Assembly: GCF_029963765.1 (NCBI RefSeq)
Contig: NZ_JALBYU010000009.1
Coordinates: forward strand, 1-64,000
DNA length: 64,000 bases
Origin: Pseudomonas sp. UYIF39
GTDB taxonomy: Bacteria; Pseudomonadota; Gammaproteobacteria; Pseudomonadales; Pseudomonadaceae
Direction: 5' to 3'
Below, one piece after another: positions 30,049 through 38,298 of the stretch. Both the position numbers and the translations under genes were made by a program. The notes beneath the pieces were generated by a model. That model was not told where the DNA came from. It did not search any database and worked only from the letters and a program-made list of their open reading frames with translations. The number at the start of each line of letters is the position of its first letter. The first letter of the stretch is position 1.

Positions 30049-30941
30049 ACGGTGAACACCGGCACAGGATTGCACCAGCGATCCTTGTATTCACGGTCGG
30101 CGCGACCGAAAGAAAAGCGCAACGGTTTGTCCAACGCCCGGGCATGCTCCCAGGCGCTTTGCGTATTGAGAAAGCTCAGCACGCTGCCCGGACTGAATTC
30201 GCGGGTTTCGGGGTCGACGCCGCCATTGATGTACTCGACGCTGATCCACTGCGGTGTCTCGACACGGTAGACCAATTGAATCGCTATTGGCGCATCGTTG
30301 AGGAAAATCACCGAGCCGATCAGCAAATCACGCAGCAACTCGATGACCTCAGCCATGCGCTCGGCCCCCGTCGCCGGGAAACCCCAGCGACGCTGGAACA
30401 GGTCGCAATAGATCGCCGCCAGTTCACTGCTGGGAAACTCCGCGACCGGCCGGACCACTCCGCCCGCTTCTTCCAGCAATCGCAATTCACGACGCTGGTT
30501 GTAGCGAAATTTCTTCGACAGTTCTTCGGGAGTGCGGGCCATTGCCAACTGTTCGGCCTGCAACTTGATGCCGGTAAAGCGGCCTTCATTCAGTGCCGAC
30601 AGGTAGCGACCACGATGACGCAGCGGCGCTTGTGCATCGGCAGCGGCCGGCAGGATGAACTCGGCATTACCGAGGTCGAACAAGCCTTTTTTACCGCAGC
30701 GCTTGAGCACGTCCTTGGACAACGCGAGGTCGCGGCCCCAGGTCGGGATCGCCGCTTTGACTTCACCGTCTTGCTCCCAGGCCAGATAGCGCACAGGGAT
30801 GTCGGCCAACTGCGCCAGCCGCTCGACTACCATGGGATGAGTGGCGACACTGCCGCCATAACGTTGCCAGGCCTTGGCATATGTCGAGGCGTCGACTACC
30901 GCCCAACCACGTTCGCGCCAGCCTTGAAATCGGTTGAGCAT
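30045..30941 (-). CDS. mig-14: Mig-14 family protein (antimicrobial peptide resistance)
   Basis: This is a 298-residue protein of the Mig-14 family, related to the GNAT/FemAB acyltransferase fold. Characteristic stretches are KKFRYNQRRELRLLEEAGG, FQRRWGF, and PLRFSFGRADREYKDRWCNPVPV at the C terminus. Mig-14 proteins associate with the inner membrane and support resistance to antimicrobial peptides in Salmonella and Pseudomonas. It overlaps wapH by one base (TGATG) and dnpA by four, so it is translated within the core-LPS operon. The acyl substrate, if any, is unknown. Confidence 0.85.
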   Translation of the reverse strand: MLNRFQGWRERGWAVVDASTYAKAWQRYGGSVATHPMVVERLAQLADIPVRYLAWEQDGEVKAAIPTWGRDLALSKDVLKRCGKKGLFDLGNAEFILPAAADAQAPLRHRGRYLSALNEGRFTGIKLQAEQLAMARTPEELSKKFRYNQRRELRLLEEAGGVVRPVAEFPSSELAAIYCDLFQRRWGFPATGAERMAEVIELLRDLLIGSVIFLNDAPIAIQLVYRVETPQWISVEYINGGVDPETREFSPGSVLSFLNTQSAWEHARALDKPLRFSFGRADREYKDRWCNPVPVFTV

Positions 30942-32071
30942 CAGCCCCTCGGCGCCAGTTCGGTAACGTGCGGCAAACGCCAGAAAGCATCGCGCACCGC
31001 GCGGTCGGAGAAGCGCTCACGCAAGCGTTCGAGCATCAGCTCGGCACACTGGTGACGTTGCTGCTCGTCCATCGCGGCCAGATGTTGCAGCCCTTGAGCC
31101 AAGTGTTCGGCATCGCCCAGCGGGAACAGAATACCGACGCCCTCGACCACTTCCTTCGCCCCGCCACACGCCGTGGCGAGCAAGGGCACGCCGGCAGCCA
31201 TGGCCTCCAGCAGCACCATGCCGAACGGTTCGTGATCGGAACTCAGTGCAAACACATCGAAGGCACGGAAATAACGTCGGGCTTCAGGTACCTGACCGAG
31301 AAACAGCACGCGGTCGCCGATACCCAACTCACGGGCCAGGGCCTTGAGGTCCTGTTCCAATCGACCGGCACCGAGAATCACCAATTGACTGCTGGCCGGC
31401 AAACCCGGCAACGCCGCGGCAAAACCGTGCAGCAGCGTGGTCTGATCCTTGTCCGGATGCAGCCGTCCGACATTGCCGACAACCCAGGCATCCGGTGCCA
31501 GGCCGAGGGTTTCCCGGGCCTCGCGAACTGATACCTGGCTGTCCTGCAAGGTCTGTACATCGATACGGTTATAGAGCGTCTGAATCCGCGCCGCCGGCCA
31601 CTTCGGCAGGCAATGACGCATGTCGTCGCGCACGGCATCGGAAACCCCGAGCAGGCTCAGGCGCTTGCGGAAAATATTCGCGAAGAGTTTGCGGGTGCCG
31701 CGCTTGTAATCGTCAAACGCGTGATGCACGCCAATCACCGGCAACGACGTGCCGAGCAAGGCGATATAAATAGGCTTGAAACGGTGAGCGATGCAAAAAC
31801 TGAAATTGCGCGAGGCGGCGATCTTGCGCAGATCGCCGATGGCGCCCAGCTTCAGGCCACGAATGGCCTTGGAGCTGTATTCCATGAACAGCACTTCATC
31901 GGAAGCACAGCCCGCGGCAACTTCGGCATCGGCAGTCCCGGTCAGAAACACCGTGGTCACTCGATAACCGGTCCCAGCGAACAGGCTGGCGTACTGCCGG
32001 GCGCAGTCCAGAAACGGCCCGTCATAGCCGTGACAGAACTGCAACACATGGCGTTCAGCCGAGCGTGTCAT
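30941..32071 (-). CDS. wapH: GT4-family glycosyltransferase WapH
   Basis: This is a 376-residue GT-B enzyme. The acceptor-side motif is HGYDGPFLDCARQYASLFAGTGY, and the C-terminal donor domain has VGRLHPDKDQTTLL and SSDHEPFGMVLLEAMAAGVPLLAT with the E-x7-E pair. By order (carbamoyltransferase, wapH, mig-14, dnpA) it corresponds to WapH of P. aeruginosa, a glucosyltransferase of the outer core. Its start overlaps the carbamoyltransferase end by 17 bases. Confidence 0.82.
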   Translation of the reverse strand: MTRSAERHVLQFCHGYDGPFLDCARQYASLFAGTGYRVTTVFLTGTADAEVAAGCASDEVLFMEYSSKAIRGLKLGAIGDLRKIAASRNFSFCIAHRFKPIYIALLGTSLPVIGVHHAFDDYKRGTRKLFANIFRKRLSLLGVSDAVRDDMRHCLPKWPAARIQTLYNRIDVQTLQDSQVSVREARETLGLAPDAWVVGNVGRLHPDKDQTTLLHGFAAALPGLPASSQLVILGAGRLEQDLKALARELGIGDRVLFLGQVPEARRYFRAFDVFALSSDHEPFGMVLLEAMAAGVPLLATACGGAKEVVEGVGILFPLGDAEHLAQGLQHLAAMDEQQRHQCAELMLERLRERFSDRAVRDAFWRLPHVTELAPRG

Positions 32072-33812
32072 ATGCGTCCGCGCCCTCTTTGACCACCAGG
32101 ATGTCTTCCATGATCAGATACTGTAGATCGGAACCGAAGAACATGTTCAGGGCATCCGTCGGCGAGCAGATCATCGGTTCGCCACGACGGTTGAGTGAGG
32201 TGTTCAGCGACACGCCGTTACCGGTCAGCACTTCCAGCGCCTTCATCATGTCGTAGTAGCGCGGGTTGTATTCGCGCTTGAGCACCTGGGCCCGGGACGT
32301 ACCGTCTTCATGGACGACTTCCGGCACGCGGGTCTTCCACTCTTCCGCCACTTCAAAGGTGAAGGTCATGAACGGCGCCGGGTGATCGACCTTGATCATC
32401 TGCGGTGCAACGGTGTCGAGCATCGACGGGCAGAAAGGCCTCCAGCGCTCGCGGAACTTGATCTGGTGGTTGATGCGATCAGCCACGCCAGTCGCACTTG
32501 GGCAACCAATGATCGAACGACCGCCCAAGGCGCGCGGACCGAATTCCATGCGGCCCTGGAACCAGGCCACCGGGTTGCCATCGACCATGATTTTGGCGAT
32601 GTTTTCCGGCATGTTCTCAAGCTTGCGCCATACCGGCTTGCTCGGGTGACGGGCGCACGCAGCGAGCACGTCTTCGTTGGTGTACGACGGGCCGAGGTAG
32701 ACGTGTTCCATCTTCTCGACCGGTACACCACGGGCGTGGGACACATAGGCTGCCGCGCCGACCGCGGTGCCGGCATCGCCGGACGCAGGCTGCACGAACA
32801 GCTCTTTGACGTCATCCCGGGCGATGATTTTCTGGTTCAGCTTGACGTTCAACGCACAGCCACCGGCGAAGGCCAGCTTGCCGGTTTCCTTGAGCACGTC
32901 GCCCAGATAATGGTCGATCATCTGCAGCGAGATTTTTTCGAACAGCGCTTGCATGCTCGCGGCGTAATGGATGTACGGCTCGTCGGCGATGTCGCCTTCG
33001 CGCTTGGGACCCAGCCACTCGATCAGCTTCGGCGAGAAGTAGAAACCTTTGCCCTTCTCTTTATAACGACGCAGGCCGATGACGTTGGCGTAGTCGGTGT
33101 TGATCACCAGCTCGCCGTTCTCGAACGAAGCCAGGCGCGAGAAATCGTATTTGCTGGCATCGCCATACGGCGCCATGCCCATGACCTTGAACTCACCGTC
33201 GAGCATCTCGAAACCGAGGAACTCGGTGATCGCGCCGTACAGGCCGCCGAGGGAGTCCGGATCGAAGAATTCCTTGATCTTGTGGATCTTGCCGTTTTCG
33301 CCGTAACCAAAAAAGGTCGTGGCGTACTCACCCTTGCCGTCGATCCCCAGGATCGCGGTTTTCTCTTTGAAACCGGAGCAGTGGTAAGCGCTGGAGGCGT
33401 GAGCCAGGTGATGCTCGACCGGCTCGATCTTGATTTTCTTCGGATCGAAACCTAATTGCTCGAGGCACCAGACAATCTTGTTGCGATAGCGCTTGTAGCG
33501 ACGATTACCCATCAGGATCGCGTCGAGCGCACGGTCCGGGGCGTACCAGTAACGCTTGGCATAATGCCAGCGAGCCTTGCCGAACAGGCTGATCGGCGCG
33601 AATGGAATCGCTACCACATCAACGTCGGATGGCTTGATGCCGGCCTGCTCGAGGCAGAACTTCGCCGACTCGTAAGGCATGCGGTTCTTTGCATGTTTAT
33701 CGCGCACAAAGCGCTCTTCCTCAGCCGCCGCGACCAGCTTGCCGTCGATGTACAAAGCTGCGGAAGGATCATGGCTAAGGGCGCCGGACAGGCCAAGAAT
33801 CGTCAATGCCAC
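32055..33812 (-). CDS. wapO: NodU/CmcH-family carbamoyltransferase acting on LPS core
   Basis: This is a 585-residue carbamoyltransferase. The N-terminal Kae1-like domain has ILGLSGALSHDPSAALYIDGKLVAAAEEERFVRDKH, the HHLAHASSAYHCSGF metal/nucleotide motif and GIDGKGEYATT. The C-terminal YrdC-like domain has QGRMEFGPRALGGRSIIGCP. The start is GTG at 33812. It carbamoylates a heptose of the inner core in P. aeruginosa by its homologue WapO. Here it is followed with overlap by wapH. About 170 bases of non-coding DNA lie upstream before the YceK-like gene and should hold a promoter. Confidence 0.85.
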   Translation of the reverse strand: MALTILGLSGALSHDPSAALYIDGKLVAAAEEERFVRDKHAKNRMPYESAKFCLEQAGIKPSDVDVVAIPFAPISLFGKARWHYAKRYWYAPDRALDAILMGNRRYKRYRNKIVWCLEQLGFDPKKIKIEPVEHHLAHASSAYHCSGFKEKTAILGIDGKGEYATTFFGYGENGKIHKIKEFFDPDSLGGLYGAITEFLGFEMLDGEFKVMGMAPYGDASKYDFSRLASFENGELVINTDYANVIGLRRYKEKGKGFYFSPKLIEWLGPKREGDIADEPYIHYAASMQALFEKISLQMIDHYLGDVLKETGKLAFAGGCALNVKLNQKIIARDDVKELFVQPASGDAGTAVGAAAYVSHARGVPVEKMEHVYLGPSYTNEDVLAACARHPSKPVWRKLENMPENIAKIMVDGNPVAWFQGRMEFGPRALGGRSIIGCPSATGVADRINHQIKFRERWRPFCPSMLDTVAPQMIKVDHPAPFMTFTFEVAEEWKTRVPEVVHEDGTSRAQVLKREYNPRYYDMMKALEVLTGNGVSLNTSLNRRGEPMICSPTDALNMFFGSDLQYLIMEDILVVKEGADAYDTLG

Positions 33813-33984
33813 AGGGGTCTAGCCTCTTTAGTCTGCATGCAGGCGCAATGCGCCTCAAAGATTAATGTGCCCTCGCAAAGGGCGAGTGGCAGCTAAAGGG
33901 CGGGATTATAGCGTAAACATGGCGGGAATGACCCAGCGCATATTGCCTCGCAAAGATGATCCGGGCGAAAGCAGGCGGCACTGC

Positions 33985-34320
33985 TCATCCGCGGCCTGAC
34001 CTCCAGTAAATACTGAGATTGCCGTCGGCAGCTTGTCGGTAAACCGTATAAGGCAGGAGGACGGTATCGAAAACACCCGACAGGGTGAAATCCACCAATA
34101 CGAACGGCAAAAGAATACCCGTAGGATCAGGCGCTGCATTTAATACGCAAAAGTCGTACGCCAAGCCGCTGTAGATACGCGGAATGGACTGACAGTAGGT
34201 CTTTTGCTTTCTAAGGCTACGCGCCGTGTCTTCGTCATCCTGCAGCACCGTTACAGCGGTCCCGCAGCCTGATAAAACCAGTGCAAAAGCGCTCAGTAAC
34301 ACCGTCATTTTTATCGTCAA
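33985..34320 (-). CDS. YceK/YidQ-family (DUF1375) lipoprotein
   Basis: This is a small lipoprotein of 111 residues if started at the TTG at 34320, which has GGAGGG six to seven bases upstream; an ATG four codons later is possible. The signal peptide MTIKMTVLLSAFALVLSGC ends in a lipobox with Cys19. The motif VDFTLSGVFDTVLLPYTVYRQ is the YceK/YidQ signature. It sits between two blocks of the LPS-core cluster and is flanked by a REP pair, so it may be a later insertion. Function unknown. Confidence 0.75.
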   Translation of the reverse strand: MTIKMTVLLSAFALVLSGCGTAVTVLQDDEDTARSLRKQKTYCQSIPRIYSGLAYDFCVLNAAPDPTGILLPFVLVDFTLSGVFDTVLLPYTVYRQAADGNLSIYWRSGRG

Positions 34321-34449
34321 AATCTGCCCTCCGTGAACGTCAGGCAAACTAGCATCACGGTTATTCAGGGCACAGTTCACGGGTTCCCTGTTTCGTGTAG
34401 GACAACTCACAAGAACCTGTCCCTAAATCTCGGGTGGCTGTTCTGGCCC

Positions 34450-34533
34450 CATCGCGAGCAAGCTCGCTCCCACAGTGGTTCTCCGTTGCGACACAGATCC
34501 CCTGTGGGAGCGAGCTTGCTCCGGGCGGCGATC
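34450..34533. repeat. Inverted pair of REP palindromes
   Basis: The core appears as GCGAGCAAGCTCGC at 34454-34467 and inverted as GAGCGAGCTTGCTC further right, with TGTGGG/CCCACA arms facing each other across about 26 bases. It fills most of the gap between the LPS kinase at 34558 and the YceK-like gene. Confidence 0.82.
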
Positions 34534-34557
34534 CGACGATAGGACCGAAGGTCCGAT

Positions 34558-36009
34558 TCAGGCAGCGCTAGAGATATCTTTAGGCAGACGCTGATCAATG
34601 ACCTGATACAGCGCACTGCTCTCAGGCCAGTTACGCATGAACCTTGCCCGATCCCGCGCATAGGCCGGGGCGAAGCTGTTGAGCGAGGCATGCTGACACA
34701 TCGAATCCAGATCAATCAGCGCCCAGCGATCGTGCTGCCAGAACAGGTTATGCCCCTTGAAGTCCCCGTGACTGATCCGCTCGCCAATCAGCTCGGCAAA
34801 CAAATGATCCAGCGCCAGCAATTCGGCTTCCGGTGCATCACCGCTTTCAACATAAGGCGCAAATCGCTCGATGATGTCCGGCCCCGGTAAATACTCGGTC
34901 ACCAGATACGCCCGACTGCGCAACCAGAGAAAACGCTTCTCCAGCAACGCCAACGGTTTGGGCGTGGCGATGCCGAGAAACGCCAGGCGATTGCCTTCGC
35001 GCCAGGAGTGCCAGGCACGGCTCGGACGCCAGAAGCGTTTGAGCCAGTGGGCAAAGCCTTTGATGTTGTAGCGTTTGATCACCAGCGTACGACCAGCCAC
35101 CTCGACCTTGCCGACGCTCGCCGCGCCGCCAGTCTTGTACAGATGGCCCTGATCGAGCAGCGCATCGGCCTGCGCCAGCACCGGCAGCATCGCCGTTTCT
35201 TCCTCGCGACGAATCGCCCGCAAGCCGAACGCTCCGCGCTGGACACTGAACAGCGTGCAGTCGCGACCGACCTTGATCAGGAAGTCTTTGAGGCGCCAGC
35301 TGCGAACTTTGCTGATCTGCTTCTGCAACGCTTCCATGGGCAAGGCATGCTCACCGTTGCTCAGCAGGTAATACACCAGCAATTCTTCGGTATGGGGTTC
35401 CAGCGACTTAGGCAGCTGGGCAAAAAACACCCCGAGGTTTTCCAGGACTTTTTGCCGCGAGAGCGGTTGGCCCGGCGTCTCCGTGCGAATTCCGGCACCG
35501 TCGATCAAATACAGCCGACCGCCCTGGCGCAGCAGGTTGTCCAGGTGCAGGTCTTCCTGCCACAGACCCTTGCGGTGCAATTGACCAATCGCACCCAGCG
35601 CATCGGCCAATACCGCCGATTGCTCATCCGCCAGCATCGGCAGGTGCTCAACCTGCTTCCAGGCATCCCCAAGGCTCTCGGCACCTTCGAGGAAATCGAA
35701 TAGCAGCCAACCGCCCTCGCCATCTTTCAAGCCATCCGCCAGCAACAACGGCGTGGTCAACCCCTGATCCGCCAGCAACCGCACGCCGTTCAGCTCACGC
35801 TGAAAATGCCGCGCCGCTTTGCTGCCGACCAACAACTTGGCCAGAACCGGCCGCCCGCGCCAGACACCGGCACCGACATAGCGCTGCCCCGGCAATACCC
35901 GCAACAGACTCAGCAACTGCAGCTCGGCAGGGCCGGCGGCATCGGCCAGTGGAATGTTCAGCGGCAGACGCGGGCTGCGGCCAGCGTTTTTCAGCTCGGA
36001 CAAACGCAT
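34558..36009 (-). CDS. Tandem-domain lipopolysaccharide kinase (InaA-like)
   Basis: This is a 483-residue cytoplasmic protein that appears to carry two kinase domains. The first has GLWQEDLHLDNLLRQ with a catalytic Asp and LYLIDGAGI. The second has RISHGDFKGHNLFWQ (catalytic HGD) and WALIDLDSM as the metal site. N-lobe ATP-binding elements precede each (VLAKLLVGSKAARHF; LVIKRYNIKG). It is the last of four consecutive kinase-like genes reading from waaP, overlapping the previous one by one base. The expected role is phosphorylation of inner-core heptoses; the exact position is unknown. Confidence 0.75.
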   Translation of the reverse strand: MRLSELKNAGRSPRLPLNIPLADAAGPAELQLLSLLRVLPGQRYVGAGVWRGRPVLAKLLVGSKAARHFQRELNGVRLLADQGLTTPLLLADGLKDGEGGWLLFDFLEGAESLGDAWKQVEHLPMLADEQSAVLADALGAIGQLHRKGLWQEDLHLDNLLRQGGRLYLIDGAGIRTETPGQPLSRQKVLENLGVFFAQLPKSLEPHTEELLVYYLLSNGEHALPMEALQKQISKVRSWRLKDFLIKVGRDCTLFSVQRGAFGLRAIRREEETAMLPVLAQADALLDQGHLYKTGGAASVGKVEVAGRTLVIKRYNIKGFAHWLKRFWRPSRAWHSWREGNRLAFLGIATPKPLALLEKRFLWLRSRAYLVTEYLPGPDIIERFAPYVESGDAPEAELLALDHLFAELIGERISHGDFKGHNLFWQHDRWALIDLDSMCQHASLNSFAPAYARDRARFMRNWPESSALYQVIDQRLPKDISSAA

Positions 36010-36761
36010 CAGCGCGCCCCCTTATGACTGCGCCGCGCGGTCAGTCGCGCAAGCCAGCTGTCGATCAGAGAACTGTCTTGCGATTGATCCAGATAGGCGG
36101 CCAGCAGCTCGCGCAACTGCACTTCGCTCCACTCAGGCGCCCGACGCAGCAACGGCTCCAGGTCTTTGGCCCGATCACGCAGACCAAACAGCAACGGCCG
36201 GGTCTTTTCCAGGTCGATCAGCTGGGCCAGGTAACCGTCGCCGGTGGCCTGGAGAAAAATGTGCTTGGGGTAGAAGCAACCGTGAACCTGACGCGCGCCG
36301 TGCAGGCAGCGGGCCAATTGCCCACAGGCCTTCAGAATGGCCGAATGCTGGGCCGAGCTCAGGTCCGACCAGCGCTGCAACAGCGAATCCAGGTCATCCC
36401 AACCGTCCAGGGCACGGGTCAGCAGAATCGCCCGGACTTCGCCGTCGACTTTGCGCTCACCGAAAAATGCCGCCTTCAGCGCCGGAATACCGAACTTTTC
36501 ATAGCGACTGATATTGCGAAATTCACGGGCAAAGCTCGGCTCGCCAAAGGGCGCATGCAAGGTGCGCGTCTGGTAGTTGCTCTGGCGCTTGAGGTAGTAG
36601 CCATAACCCTCCAGATCCAGCCGAAACACGCTACTCCACCCACCGCGAGCGGTGTTGGGCTCGTCCACCGCCTCGAGCTGCTTGGCCCAGAGTGCGTCAA
36701 AGGTGCCTAGGCCGTGACGCTCAAGCAGCGCACGGTCTTCAGCAGCCAGGAAATCAGTCAT
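36009..36761 (-). CDS. InaA-like LPS kinase homologue lacking the usual catalytic Asp
   Basis: This is a 250-residue kinase-fold protein. The N lobe has SVFRLDLEGYGYYLKRQSNY with the ATP-binding Lys. The catalytic loop reads VHGCFYPKHIFLQ, so the H-x-D of active WaaP-type kinases is replaced by HGC, while LIDLEKTRPL remains in place of the metal-binding DFG. It may be a pseudokinase or use another residue. It overlaps its neighbours by one and four bases inside the kinase block. Confidence 0.75.
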   Translation of the reverse strand: MTDFLAAEDRALLERHGLGTFDALWAKQLEAVDEPNTARGGWSSVFRLDLEGYGYYLKRQSNYQTRTLHAPFGEPSFAREFRNISRYEKFGIPALKAAFFGERKVDGEVRAILLTRALDGWDDLDSLLQRWSDLSSAQHSAILKACGQLARCLHGARQVHGCFYPKHIFLQATGDGYLAQLIDLEKTRPLLFGLRDRAKDLEPLLRRAPEWSEVQLRELLAAYLDQSQDSSLIDSWLARLTARRSHKGAR

Positions 36762-37492
36762 TCGCGTCCCTCAAAAAATCTCACCACGTGCCGGATCCGT
36801 TTTTTGTCGGCGGCATTCAGCCGATCACGCTGGCGATACTGCAGGTAAAAGCGCAGGCGCTGGGTAGCCGACAAGTGATACTTGGCGACCTTGTCCAGAC
36901 AGGCCAGGTCCTTGGTGATCCGATACTTGAGCCAAAAACCGCGCCAGAAATCACCATTGGGGCAGTCGATCAAAAACAGCCGGGACTCATCGTCGATCAG
37001 CAGGTTGCGCCACTTCAAATCGTTATGGGTAAAACGATGTTCATGCATGGTCCGGGTATAACCTGCCAGCTGCCGGCTGACGTTATCGATCCAGGCGCGG
37101 TCCGCCAGTTTAGGATCATGCCGCTCGGCCAGGGCCGACAAGTCTTCGGTATGCGGCAGCTCACGGGTGATCATCGCCCCGCGATCGTACGCCGCACCGC
37201 GACGCTCCAGGCCCCAGGCCACCACTTCGGCGGTAGGGATGCCCCACTTGGCGAAGCGCTTGAGGTTCTGCCACTCGGCTTTCACCCGAGGCTTGCCCAG
37301 ATAACGGCGCAGACCTTTGCCGGCACCCACGTAGCGTTTGACGTAATAGTTGACGCCATTGCGCTGGACGCGAATGACCTCGGACAACAGGTCGCGCGTC
37401 AGGCGTTCACCCTGAAGCGCAAACACAGCCTCAAGACTGCCGAAATCCTCTGCCAGATCGCTGTACTTAGGCTCCAGTTTCCAACCCGCCAT
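36758..37492 (-). CDS. wapP: LPS core kinase, WapP-like
   Basis: This is a 244-residue kinase of the Kdo/WaaP (PF06293) type. The N-lobe Lys lies in NYYVKRYVGAGKGLRRYLG. The catalytic loop is HRFTHNDLKWRNLLID with Asp in HND, and FLIDCPNGDFW supplies the metal site. It is directly downstream of waaP with a one-base overlap (TGATG). In P. aeruginosa the gene at this place is called wapP and takes part in inner-core phosphorylation; name given by synteny and family. Confidence 0.75.
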   Translation of the reverse strand: MAGWKLEPKYSDLAEDFGSLEAVFALQGERLTRDLLSEVIRVQRNGVNYYVKRYVGAGKGLRRYLGKPRVKAEWQNLKRFAKWGIPTAEVVAWGLERRGAAYDRGAMITRELPHTEDLSALAERHDPKLADRAWIDNVSRQLAGYTRTMHEHRFTHNDLKWRNLLIDDESRLFLIDCPNGDFWRGFWLKYRITKDLACLDKVAKYHLSATQRLRFYLQYRQRDRLNAADKKRIRHVVRFFEGRE

Positions 37493-38298
37493 CAGAGCGC
37501 ATCCCCGTATCGCTGTTTACGGTCGTAGAGTTTGTTGGCCTTGCCTTCGAGCCAGGCGAGCAACCCGGCTTCCTCGCTCAGTATCTGGCGCAGGGGTTGC
37601 TGGAAATACCCCTTGAGGAAACGCAATTTGTCGCGACGGGTCAGGCCGATGTCCAGGGCCGAAAAGTACAGCGCCGCCAGATCCTTGTTGCGCCAGCGCT
37701 GGGTAATCGTCGGACGCGTCTGGGCGCGGTGCAGGTCGATCACCGAGAGTTTGAAATCATCAGCTGTCACCGGTTTGTCGGTGTGCAGCAGAAAGTGACA
37801 GATGTAGCAGTCGCGATGGTTGACCCCCGCGCGGTGCATCATGCCGGTCATACGCGCGACTTCGGCGATCAGTGCACGCTTGAGTGTTGGCTCTGGCGGG
37901 TGCTTGACCCAGTCGATGCTGAAATCTTCAAGGCTGACAGTGGGCGCCAACTCTTCGGTGACGATGAACGAATGCTGGTCCGCCGGGTTGCTGCCCTTCT
38001 CGCCATAAGCCACGGCGGTCATGGTCGGCACGCCGACTTCTTGCAGGCGCTGGATGGCCTTCCATTCCTGGCCGGCACCGAGCACCGGCAGTTTGGCCGT
38101 GAGCAGATTCTTGAAGATCTCGCCCCAGCCAATGCCACGGTGGATCTTCACGAAAAAGCCATTGCCATCGACTTCGGTACGCAGGGTCCGGCGCGCTTCA
38201 AGTTCACGGTATACCTCGCCCTGGAGGCCCTCGACTTCAGCGAACGGGTCGCGTCCGGCCCAGAGGCTCTTGAACGGTTCAGCCAGCATCAACTTCAT
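37492..38298 (-). CDS. waaP: Inner-core heptose I kinase WaaP
   Basis: WaaP phosphorylates heptose I of the LPS inner core, a modification essential in Pseudomonas. It has 268 residues from the ATG at 38298 (MKLMLAEPFK), which overlaps the waaG stop (TAATG). The ATP-binding Lys is Lys51 in GFFVKIHRG, and the catalytic loop GVNHRDCYICHFLLH carries Asp163. The metal site is SVIDLHRAQ. It is cytoplasmic and acts after WaaC/WaaF. The long N-terminal open extension upstream of 38298 is inside waaG and is not coding. Confidence 0.93.
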   Translation of the reverse strand: MKLMLAEPFKSLWAGRDPFAEVEGLQGEVYRELEARRTLRTEVDGNGFFVKIHRGIGWGEIFKNLLTAKLPVLGAGQEWKAIQRLQEVGVPTMTAVAYGEKGSNPADQHSFIVTEELAPTVSLEDFSIDWVKHPPEPTLKRALIAEVARMTGMMHRAGVNHRDCYICHFLLHTDKPVTADDFKLSVIDLHRAQTRPTITQRWRNKDLAALYFSALDIGLTRRDKLRFLKGYFQQPLRQILSEEAGLLAWLEGKANKLYDRKQRYGDAL

